Positions 25,073 to 32,619 of a DNA stretch of 64,000 nt are shown here, piece after piece (the first letter of the stretch is position 1; the number at the start of each line of letters is the position of its first letter). Both the position numbers and the translations under genes were made by a program. This DNA is from Vibrio maritimus (GTDB lineage Bacteria; Pseudomonadota; Gammaproteobacteria; Enterobacterales; Vibrionaceae): contig NZ_CP090438.1 of assembly GCF_021441885.1 (NCBI RefSeq), positions 2,294,001 through 2,358,000 of the forward strand. The letters run 5' to 3'. Below the pieces are notes generated by a model that saw nothing but the letters and a program-made list of their open reading frames with translations, ran no database searches and was not told where the DNA came from.

Positions 25073-27421
25073 ATGTACAACGACGTTAACCCAATCCATG
25101 AGCACAAAAAATACTGGGCTGAATGCTTCGGTACCGCTCCTTTTTTGCCAACCAGCAGAAAAGAGATGGACGCCCTTGGATGGGATAGCTGTGACATCAT
25201 CATCGTTACAGGTGATGCTTATGTTGACCACCCGAGTTTTGGTATGGCTATCATTGGTCGACTGCTTGAAGCGCAAGGCTTTCGTGTTGGTATTATTGCC
25301 CAGCCAGATTGGAGCAATAAAAACGACTTCATGACGCTAGGGAAACCAAATTTGTTCTTCGGGATCACCGCGGGCAACATGGACTCAATGATCAACCGTT
25401 ACACCGCTGATCGCAAATTGCGTCACGACGATGCTTACACCCCTAACAATGAAGGTGGTAAACGTCCCGACCGCGCGACTCTCGTCTATTCTCAGCGTTG
25501 CCGCGAAGCCTACAAAGGCACACCTATTGTTCTGGGTGGTATTGAGGCGAGCCTTCGCCGCATCGCCCACTATGACTACTGGTCAGATAAAGTTCGTCGT
25601 TCTGTACTCTTTGATGCCAAAGCAGACATTCTGCTATTTGGTAATGCAGAGCGTGCACTGGTCGAAGTCGCACACCGCCTCGCAGACGGTGAAGATATCA
25701 GCACTATGACAGATATTCGCGGTACTGCCGTCAATCTGCCAGCGGCACCTGAACACTACCGCGTCATCGACTCATCTCGCATCGAGAAGCCGGGTAAAGC
25801 GTTTGTTCCGCAAAACCCTTATGAGGTCGAGTCGAACTGCGACACCAACAAAACCGAGTCTGCACCAGAAGCGAAGCCAATCACCATTCGTCCTTCACGA
25901 CACGATGCTGCGACTACCGCTGTGCGCTTACCGCCGTTCGAGAAGCTGAACAACGACAGAATTCTTTATGCTCACGCAAGCCGTGTGATGCACCTTGAGA
26001 CTAACCCTTATTCTGGGCGAGCGCTGATCCAGCGTCATGGTGACCGTGAGCTTTGGGTAAACCAAGCGCCGATTCCTCTTAGCACTGAGGAGATGGACTA
26101 TGTGTTTGGTCTGCCATATGCGCGTGTACCACACCCTATGTACGGTAAGGCAAAAATTCCAGCTTACGACATGATCAAGACCTCGGTGAACATTATGCGA
26201 GGTTGTTTTGGTGGCTGCTCGTTCTGTTCTATTACTGAGCACGAAGGTCGTATTATTCAAAACCGTTCGCAAGAGTCGATCATTGGCGAGCTAGAAGAGA
26301 TCCGCGACAAAGTACCTGGCTTTACAGGTACAATTTCCGACTTGGGCGGACCAACGGCAAACATGTATCGTCTCGGTTGTTCAGATCCAAAAGCAGAAGC
26401 CAATTGCCGCCGACCTTCTTGTGTGTTCCCAGGTATCTGTAACAAGCTCAATACCGACCACAAACATACCATCGACCTTTACCGCGCTGCGCGTAAAGTA
26501 AAAGGCGTGAAGAAGGTCATGATCGCCTCTGGCGTTCGCTACGATCTTGCGATCGAGTCACCAGAGTATGTTCGCGAGTTGGTCACTCACCATGTCGGTG
26601 GCTATTTGAAGATTGCTCCTGAGCACACAGAGAAAGGTCCACTCGATTTGATGATGAAGCCAGGTATGGGTACCTACGATCGCTTCAAAGAGATGTTCGA
26701 GAAATACAGTGCCGAAGCTGGCAAGAAACAGTACTTGATCCCCTACTTCATATCCGCTCACCCGGGTACAGAAGATGAGGACATGCTCAATCTTGCGTTG
26801 TGGTTAAAGAAGAATAACTTTGAGTGCGACCAGGTTCAGAACTTCTATCCATCACCAATGTGTAATGCGACCTCGATGTATTACTCTGAGACCAACCCGC
26901 TCAAGCGCGTAAAATATAAAAAACGCGAAGACTTACCGGTTGCTAAAGGTGATCGTCAACGTAGGCTACACAAAGCGCTACTGCGCTATCATGATCCGGA
27001 CAACTGGCCACTTATCCGCGAAGCTCTCGTTAACATGGGCAAGCAATACCTTATCGGTGACAAGCCGGGCTGCCTCGTCCCTGCAGAAGATCTTGATGCA
27101 CGCACGCCTGCGCAAAGACGCAAATCTGGTCGTCATGGCGCAAATCGTTTTGCGACTAAGCACACTAAAGGGCAACCAGACATTCGTACCGATGGTCAGC
27201 GTCGTGGTAAACAAGGTCAGCGCTCAGGTAAACCTGGACATAACAGTGGAAAACCTGGAGCAGGAAAGTCATCTCCGGGTCAACAAGGCGCTGGACAGCA
27301 AGGAAACAATTCGGGCAAGCCATCTAACCATCGCCCTAGTAATGGCAAGCCTGCTGGGCAACGTCCTGGTAATAAATCTGGCTCAAAAGGCGCTCCGAAG
27401 CGACGCTCTCGTCAATCGTAA
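25073..27421 (+). CDS. ygiQ: YgiQ family radical SAM protein with long basic tail
   Basis: 782 residues from ATG 25073, preceded by AGAGG; a frame from 25016 adds 19 residues that are not in the family. An N-terminal UPF0313 domain (YWAECFGTAPFLP) is followed by the radical SAM core, with the cluster motif CFGGCSFCSI at about 380-389 (CxxxCxxC pattern). The C-terminal region beyond about residue 690 is a Gly/Lys/Gln/Ser-rich, strongly basic and disordered tail ending RRRSRQS-like. The substrate of YgiQ is unknown. Monocistronic, with a strong terminator. Confidence 0.93.
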   Translation: MYNDVNPIHEHKKYWAECFGTAPFLPTSRKEMDALGWDSCDIIIVTGDAYVDHPSFGMAIIGRLLEAQGFRVGIIAQPDWSNKNDFMTLGKPNLFFGITAGNMDSMINRYTADRKLRHDDAYTPNNEGGKRPDRATLVYSQRCREAYKGTPIVLGGIEASLRRIAHYDYWSDKVRRSVLFDAKADILLFGNAERALVEVAHRLADGEDISTMTDIRGTAVNLPAAPEHYRVIDSSRIEKPGKAFVPQNPYEVESNCDTNKTESAPEAKPITIRPSRHDAATTAVRLPPFEKLNNDRILYAHASRVMHLETNPYSGRALIQRHGDRELWVNQAPIPLSTEEMDYVFGLPYARVPHPMYGKAKIPAYDMIKTSVNIMRGCFGGCSFCSITEHEGRIIQNRSQESIIGELEEIRDKVPGFTGTISDLGGPTANMYRLGCSDPKAEANCRRPSCVFPGICNKLNTDHKHTIDLYRAARKVKGVKKVMIASGVRYDLAIESPEYVRELVTHHVGGYLKIAPEHTEKGPLDLMMKPGMGTYDRFKEMFEKYSAEAGKKQYLIPYFISAHPGTEDEDMLNLALWLKKNNFECDQVQNFYPSPMCNATSMYYSETNPLKRVKYKKREDLPVAKGDRQRRLHKALLRYHDPDNWPLIREALVNMGKQYLIGDKPGCLVPAEDLDARTPAQRRKSGRHGANRFATKHTKGQPDIRTDGQRRGKQGQRSGKPGHNSGKPGAGKSSPGQQGAGQQGNNSGKPSNHRPSNGKPAGQRPGNKSGSKGAPKRRSRQS

Positions 27422-27446
27422 GCTAGCTTCATAGCGTCATTTCTAT

Positions 27447-27481
27447 AGCGCACTCGGTTAACCAACCTAGTGCGCTTTTTT
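27447..27481 (+). terminator. Terminator of ygiQ
   Basis: The 8-bp stem AGCGCACT/AGTGCGCT with a 14-base loop is followed by seven T. Confidence 0.85.
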
Positions 27482-27519
27482 TGCTTCTTAATTCTCTCCT
27501 TAATGCCCTTCCAAATTGA

Positions 27520-27534
27520 TTGTCAAAATGAAAA
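27520..27534 (+). promoter_or_regulatory. SypG-type enhancer upstream of the GT4-flippase-GT2 operon
   Basis: TTGTCAAAATGAAAA keeps 10 of 12 arm positions of the TTCTCA-N3-TGAGAA palindrome seen at the other syp promoters. Its centre is 68 bp before the -24 GG of the sigma-54 promoter, the same geometry as at sypL, sypM and sypP. Confidence 0.6.
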
Positions 27535-27593
27535 AGACGCGACATCACCTACCCATGAAAAGTTAACTTGTTGTATTTATTGACTTTATTTTT

Positions 27594-27609
27594 AGGCATG
27601 ACGGTTGCA
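27594..27609 (+). promoter_or_regulatory. Predicted sigma-54 promoter of the GT4-flippase-GT2 operon
   Basis: AGGCAT-N5-TTGCA with the invariant GG (27595-27596) and GC (27607-27608) exactly 10 bp apart, 37 bp before the start codon at 27646. Confidence 0.7.
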
Positions 27610-27645
27610 ATAACTCTAGCATCTTAGTTTTACTGGAGCGCCACC

Positions 27646-28815
27646 ATGTCTCAAATTGGCTACGTACTTAGTGACTTCCCCGTTCTATCGGAAACCTTTG
27701 TCGGAACGGAGATTCGGGCAATGAAAGCGCTTGGGCATTCGATCCAACCAATGGCGTTTAGACTAAACCCCAATGGTGGGCAGCCCATCGACGATGAACT
27801 CGCGCGCAGTGCCACTGAGTTGAGCGCTGTTTCCACGAAACATGCCATGGTCGAGTGGCTTAAAAACCCAGTAAGAAGCATCAAGGCGCTCTCCTTCATA
27901 ATGCGCCAAAGAAACCTACCTAAAAAGTCACTTATTCGCAGCACGGGACAGTTAGCCGCTTCAGCACGCACTACGAAATGTCATCATCTACATGCTCATT
28001 TCGCTTTGCACACGGCGGCAACGGCTATCGCTGCCGCTAAACTCACGGGGTGCAACGTCTCTTTCGTTGGGCACGGCTATGATGTCTATTCGCATCCTGC
28101 CGATTTAGCGCTAAAACTCTCCAATGTTTCTTTCTCGGTTGCGGTTTGCAAGGAGATGCAATCCAAGTTTCAAACACTGAACCAAAGTAAGAAAGTGCAT
28201 CTCGTCGAGTGTGGTATCGACCTAGCGCGCTACCCTTTCAAACCCACTTTAAGTCACAACGGTAAGCTGCTATTTATTGGCCGTCTGACTGAAAAGAAAG
28301 GGCTCACTGACCTACTCTACGCTTTGAGTTTAATACCAGAAGAATCAAGGCCAAGTTTAGACCTGGTTGGCGATGGTGAGCAAAAGCATGAGTTACTCAC
28401 GCTCACCAAACAACTCAACCTTAACGATTACGTGAGTTTTCTTGGTAGCCAACCTTCTGAGTGGATCATTGATCACGCTAACCAATATCTGGCGCTCTGC
28501 ACGCCGTTCTGCGAAGCAAAAAATGGCGATAGAGATACAGGGCCAGTGGTGGTCAAAGAAGCAATGGCGCTGGGACTTCCCGTAGTCAGCAGCGATTTTA
28601 TGGGCTGTAAAGAGATGATATCACCTGATACTGGCCTCCTTTTTTCTCCCCACGATATACAGGCGCTAAGCGACGCTATTTCCCAAATTAACCAGCAACC
28701 TTCGCAGCAGAGACTCGCTCAACTTAAGCGAGCAAGAGAACGTGTAGAAACCTATTTCAGTGCCCACTCTAGCGCCCAAAAACTCTCTTCTGCTATTCGA
28801 GGAGCTGCGCAATGA
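27646..28815 (+). CDS. Glycosyltransferase family 4, first gene of detached syp block
   Basis: 389 residues, GT-B fold. The C-terminal nucleotide-sugar half shows FIGRLTEKKGLTDLL (Arg and Lys of the GT4 donor site) and a long loop ending DTGPVVVKEAMALGLPVVSSD, which supplies the second Glu of the E-x7-E pair. No membrane segment; it would act on lipid-linked sugar at the inner face. The ATG follows GGAGCGCCACC. Its stop overlaps the next start by 4 bp. It may correspond to one of the SypH/I/J glycosyltransferases of V. fischeri. Sigma-54 promoter and enhancer precede it. Confidence 0.88.
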   Translation: MSQIGYVLSDFPVLSETFVGTEIRAMKALGHSIQPMAFRLNPNGGQPIDDELARSATELSAVSTKHAMVEWLKNPVRSIKALSFIMRQRNLPKKSLIRSTGQLAASARTTKCHHLHAHFALHTAATAIAAAKLTGCNVSFVGHGYDVYSHPADLALKLSNVSFSVAVCKEMQSKFQTLNQSKKVHLVECGIDLARYPFKPTLSHNGKLLFIGRLTEKKGLTDLLYALSLIPEESRPSLDLVGDGEQKHELLTLTKQLNLNDYVSFLGSQPSEWIIDHANQYLALCTPFCEAKNGDRDTGPVVVKEAMALGLPVVSSDFMGCKEMISPDTGLLFSPHDIQALSDAISQINQQPSQQRLAQLKRARERVETYFSAHSSAQKLSSAIRGAAQ

Positions 28816-30215
28816 ACATTGCATTCAAACAATCCGTTTATTACGCCGCTGGACTGGTTTTAATGAAAGGCGTGTCATTTGTCATGCTTCCTTTTATCAC
28901 CAGCTCGCTTTCGACCGCTGAGTATGGACGCTTAGATCTATGGGTATCGCTGCTTAATATAGGTAGCATCCTATTGGGCTTCGGCCTAATAGAAGCACTT
29001 TACAAGCAAGCTGGTGAGGCGAAGGGCGATGCCTTCAATACCCTCAATTCAACAGCTACAATGCAGCAACTTATCATTGCCGCCTTTGCCTTGCTCGCCT
29101 CGCTGCCGGTTGGCGTTGCGGTATACGTATTCTGGCCGGAGATAAGCATACTTGATCTCGGCTTGGTCATATGTACTCTCATTGTCAGTGCAGCCTTCAA
29201 CATCCCACTGACATGGCTTCGTCTGATTGATGACGCCCGCTCATTCTTCTTGATGACCAGCAGTAAAGCCATACTGCAAGCTGCTCTCACTTATTGGTTT
29301 CTACAGCAAGGACTAGGGGTGACTGGCATATTGCTGTCGGGGTTACTCTCTGCGTTGTATTTATCGTGCAGCCTACTCTACCGCCAATGGCGCCAGCTAC
29401 CGTTTCAATGGGACGCGGCAGTTGCCAAAGATATGCGCCGTTACGGGGTACCGATCGTCGCATCGGGTATCTTACTTTTCATCGCTGCTGGCGCTGAGCG
29501 CTGGATACTGGCTGCGACTATCGGCTTGGAGTCACTCGCGATTTATGCGCTCGCAATGCAATTTGCACTCATCATTGTGTTTGTGTGTGAACCTCTCGCA
29601 CTCTGGTGGTATCCAAAGCGATTTCAGATACTCAACCAACCGAACGGAAAACAAACGACTGCACGTATTGCAGAGACTTTAAGCCATGCGACCCTTTTTT
29701 GTGCCGTTAGTCTTTCGGTCGTCGCTCCGTTGATCATTGAGTGGTGGTTTCCAACTCGCTATTCCGAGGCTGCAACCTGGATACCTTGGCTTGCATTAGG
29801 CATCGCGTTCAAGCAACTTTCTCACATCTTAACTACAGGCTGCTATGTCGAGAAACAGCCTAGAGTCGTGTTGAACATTAACATCATCATCGCCATCACT
29901 GCGCTTGCTCTCTTTTTAGTGGCCAGCTTGACCTATGGGTTAGCAGGTGTTGTTGGCGCGTTTATCACTGTCTACGCATTACGCGCTGTGCTTTTTGACC
30001 GTGCAAGCCAAAAACGCATTGCACTACCACACCATTACTTGCCCTTAATCGCTCACATCTGTTGGGCGGTTGGGTGCATCGTCGCAAGTACCTTCACATA
30101 CACTGCCCTGCTGGTCGGCTGGGCAACTCAATCCCTCTTCATCGCAGGCTGGATGGGCCACTACTGGTTACACAACAGCAAAGCTAATGAATCGATTCTA
30201 GGAGCGAAACAATGA
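28812..30215 (+). CDS. sypK: Wzx-type oligosaccharide flippase (SypK-like)
   Basis: 467 residues with about 12-14 membrane segments, of the MOP/polysaccharide-exporter superfamily; the N-terminus reads SVYYAAGLVLMKGVSFVMLPFITSSLSTAEYGRLDL, the typical Wzx opening. It moves the undecaprenyl-linked repeat unit to the periplasmic face. Translationally coupled to both neighbours by ATGA overlaps. In V. fischeri sypK lies inside the syp cluster between sypJ and sypL; here that place is empty, and this gene is the only flippase in view, so it very likely serves the syp pathway. Confidence 0.82.
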   Translation: MNIAFKQSVYYAAGLVLMKGVSFVMLPFITSSLSTAEYGRLDLWVSLLNIGSILLGFGLIEALYKQAGEAKGDAFNTLNSTATMQQLIIAAFALLASLPVGVAVYVFWPEISILDLGLVICTLIVSAAFNIPLTWLRLIDDARSFFLMTSSKAILQAALTYWFLQQGLGVTGILLSGLLSALYLSCSLLYRQWRQLPFQWDAAVAKDMRRYGVPIVASGILLFIAAGAERWILAATIGLESLAIYALAMQFALIIVFVCEPLALWWYPKRFQILNQPNGKQTTARIAETLSHATLFCAVSLSVVAPLIIEWWFPTRYSEAATWIPWLALGIAFKQLSHILTTGCYVEKQPRVVLNINIIIAITALALFLVASLTYGLAGVVGAFITVYALRAVLFDRASQKRIALPHHYLPLIAHICWAVGCIVASTFTYTALLVGWATQSLFIAGWMGHYWLHNSKANESILGAKQ

Positions 30216-31147
30216 ACAGCCAACATCTACCGTTAGTCAGTATTGTGATTCCAAACTTCAACTGCTTGGATTATTTGCCCCAATGCTTGCAAAGCATCGA
30301 ACAACAAACCTTTGTCGACTACGAGATAATCTTTGTCGACGATGGTTCAACCGATGGCTCTCGGGAATATCTGGCTGAGCTTGCAGCATTAAGACCTTAC
30401 GTCTCTGTCTGGCATAGCGACCGAATTGGTCCTGGTGCAGCAAGAAATCTAGCCGTACGTCAGGCAAAAGGAGATTACATCGCCTTTCTCGATGCTGACG
30501 ATACCTGGACTCATAGTAAACTTGCTGAGCAAGTAGCATTTATGCGCGCCAACAAAAACTGCGTGATGAGCTTTACCAACTACCAACACATCGATGAGCA
30601 AGATAGAGAAATCATTCCATGTTTCGATTACTGGCCCGATTTTAAACGTTATCTCGATAACCAAGCGCCAACTAAAGGCTACCAAGTCGTTAGCCATGCA
30701 AGCGCTGCACTGTTCAAAGAAAACATTGTCGGAACGTCATCCGTTATGTGCCGCCGCGATGTCTATCTTGACGTTGAAGGATTCGATACCGAGCTACCTA
30801 GCGCTAGTGACTGGGACTTGTGGCTCAAGTTGAGTACAGCAGGTGACGTCGCCTTTACTACAGACATTAGAATGTACTATTTAATGCGAGCAGGAAGCGT
30901 TTCTTCAAATGTCGAAAAACGCATAGCGGCCATGAAGACCATTGCGGCTCGATACGAACATCACGCGCAGCAGCAGTGCGCGAACTCTAAGCGTTTTGTC
31001 GATGCAAGACTGATGGACGCATTGTGCGAACACGCCAGCGCAAATCTCGGCTACCTAAAAAGAAACATCATCCATGTCCAGACCTTTGCTGCGTTTCCAA
31101 ATGCCCGACGCTTTAAGGCGATGATGAAGACTGCCCTATGTGTCTAG
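30212..31147 (+). CDS. Glycosyltransferase family 2
   Basis: 311 residues, GT-A fold. VSIVIPNFNCLDYLPQCLQSI is followed by IIFVDDGSTDGS (nucleotide-binding Asp), FLDADDTW (DxD metal site) and SASDWDLWLKL (catalytic Asp). No membrane helices. It overlaps the flippase gene by 4 bp and ends the detached three-gene block; the sypA enhancer region starts right after its stop. May correspond to one of the SypI/SypJ transferases. Confidence 0.87.
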   Translation: MNSQHLPLVSIVIPNFNCLDYLPQCLQSIEQQTFVDYEIIFVDDGSTDGSREYLAELAALRPYVSVWHSDRIGPGAARNLAVRQAKGDYIAFLDADDTWTHSKLAEQVAFMRANKNCVMSFTNYQHIDEQDREIIPCFDYWPDFKRYLDNQAPTKGYQVVSHASAALFKENIVGTSSVMCRRDVYLDVEGFDTELPSASDWDLWLKLSTAGDVAFTTDIRMYYLMRAGSVSSNVEKRIAAMKTIAARYEHHAQQQCANSKRFVDARLMDALCEHASANLGYLKRNIIHVQTFAAFPNARRFKAMMKTALCV

Positions 31148-31173
31148 CTATCCTCAGCGTTGCGGCACCACGA

Positions 31174-31269
31174 TCATTTTGAATCCACTTTCATTTTGAG
31201 AATGGTGCCGTGCTTTCGAGTATTAGCCTCGTTGATTCTCAATATGAGAAACCTCTCTTCATTTTGAAA
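31174..31269 (+). promoter_or_regulatory. Cluster of SypG-type enhancer sites before sypA
   Basis: One perfect palindrome TTCTCAATATGAGAA (31236-31250) is flanked by three partial copies sharing the core TCATTTTGA at 31174-31182, 31191-31199 and 31259-31267. The perfect site is centred 78 bp before the -24 GG, about one helical turn further than at the other syp promoters. Confidence 0.7.
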
Positions 31270-31319
31270 AAACCTCCTCAGACCAAATATAAACTATTGT
31301 TATTAAGAGAGATTATTTT

Positions 31320-31335
31320 TGGCACGCTATCTGCA
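31320..31335 (+). promoter_or_regulatory. Predicted sigma-54 promoter of sypABCD
   Basis: TGGCAC-N5-CTGCA with GG (31321-31322) and GC (31333-31334) exactly 10 bp apart, 63 bp before the sypA start. Confidence 0.8.
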
Positions 31336-31397
31336 ATCTATTCTGTGACACCTAAATTGAGACATTAATTGTCTTGAAACACAAAGAGGACACGGTC

Positions 31398-31730
31398 ATG
31401 GAACTACTAAGAGCAGAAATGAGCAACCACACCCTTCAAGTAAAAGTTTATGGTGATTTCGACGCGCGAGGCAGTCGCAATGCTCAACCAGAAATAGATG
31501 ACATCATTCACAATGATCAGCATTCAGAGATCGAAATCGACCTAGAGCAAGTGCGCTTTATGGATTCTTCAGGCATCGGTGCTATTGTTTATTTGTATAA
31601 GCGACTGGTTGAACGCGAGCGCAAGATGCGTCTAGAGAATGTCACTGGACAGCCCCTACAAATCATAAAGTTACTACGAATTGGACAGGCTATCCCAGTG
31701 AACACACATGCCAGTAACGAGTATTTATAA
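31398..31730 (+). CDS. sypA: STAS-domain anti-sigma-antagonist-like protein SypA
   Basis: 110 residues from ATG 31398 (AGAGGA upstream); a TTG 24 bp earlier adds no family sequence. A single STAS domain: the conserved VRFMDSSGIGAIVYLYKRL places the phosphorylatable serine at 57/58, matching the serine that SypE phosphorylates and dephosphorylates in V. fischeri to control biofilm formation (family knowledge). Here SypE is not encoded in the cluster, so the kinase/phosphatase pair is elsewhere or missing. First gene after the sigma-54 promoter, 58 bp before sypB. Confidence 0.9.
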   Translation: MELLRAEMSNHTLQVKVYGDFDARGSRNAQPEIDDIIHNDQHSEIEIDLEQVRFMDSSGIGAIVYLYKRLVERERKMRLENVTGQPLQIIKLLRIGQAIPVNTHASNEYL

Positions 31731-31788
31731 TCGCAACAAAAGAACGCTTACAAACACAAAATGATGTTGGCAAATAGGTGGTAACTGC

Positions 31789-32619
31789 ATGGATGTAAAC
31801 TTGGGTGTAAAAAGCATTATAACTTGTCTTTCAGCGAGCCTTCTTTTGGCTTGTACCAGCTACCCTGAAAACGGGTCAGGAGGCATCGCTGAGCAGTATA
31901 CTGGTTCTGATTTTTCCCCTGTCATGCCAGACGAACCACTTGGACCTGAACACGGTTTACGATTCGATTGGAAGCTGACCAAGCTTCATTTGGATGCGCT
32001 TATCCAAGAGGGCGCACCATGGTGTTTCCCTGCTGCGGTACTACAAGCCCAGCAACGTCAAGATCGAATCGCACGAGAACTTGAAGGCGGACTCTGGATT
32101 GACGCAGCGAACGACATCGTCATTCAGAGAAAAAAACTTAACGATCTCGAACTCAGATTAGACTACGTGTTAACTCAGGCAACCTGTGCTCCACCAACAA
32201 ATCGAACTGAGTTTGAAAACCAAATGTCGATTGTAGAGAAAGTCTACAACCTACTTAATGTCGATAATCAGTTCGCGTTCGACTCTATTGAAGTAAACCC
32301 TAAATACATGGGACATCTCGCTGAAGCGGCTAACCTGTTGAAACCTTACCCGGAGATTCGTCTCTCGGTCACAGGACATGCTGATGCCAGTGGGGGCAAA
32401 GAATACAATGAGCGAATTGCCAAAGGGCGAGCTCAACAAGTCAAACGCTATCTAACCATATTTGGCTTAGCGCCAAACAGAATTGATACCTACTCGCTTG
32501 GGGAAGAACTGCCTCTTTACGAGGGTAATACGCCTGGCGTAATGCTCACTAACCGTCGAGTCAGCATTGATGTTATCGCAGATGGACACAGCACAGCAAA
32601 CCAAGGAGTGGAGCAATGA
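31789..32619 (+). CDS. sypB: OmpA-domain lipoprotein SypB
   Basis: 276 residues. A lipoprotein signal ends in LLLAC (Cys about 22). The C-terminal OmpA peptidoglycan-binding domain spans about 165-265: LSVTGHADASGGKEYNERIAKGRAQQVKRYL and TNRRVSIDV contain the Asp and Arg that hold diaminopimelate. It probably anchors the export machine to the cell wall at the outer membrane. The stop overlaps the sypC start by 4 bp. Confidence 0.88.
   Translation: MDVNLGVKSIITCLSASLLLACTSYPENGSGGIAEQYTGSDFSPVMPDEPLGPEHGLRFDWKLTKLHLDALIQEGAPWCFPAAVLQAQQRQDRIARELEGGLWIDAANDIVIQRKKLNDLELRLDYVLTQATCAPPTNRTEFENQMSIVEKVYNLLNVDNQFAFDSIEVNPKYMGHLAEAANLLKPYPEIRLSVTGHADASGGKEYNERIAKGRAQQVKRYLTIFGLAPNRIDTYSLGEELPLYEGNTPGVMLTNRRVSIDVIADGHSTANQGVEQ

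Noticed and set aside
27181..27421. Frameshift or tandem-repeat expansion producing the YgiQ tail.
   Set aside because: The tail is in frame with no clean DNA repeat and runs to a normal stop before a terminator, so it looks genuine.
26940..27434. A 164-codon frame overlapping the end of ygiQ in another frame.
   Set aside because: It lies wholly inside a conserved gene and its length comes from the low-complexity tail composition.
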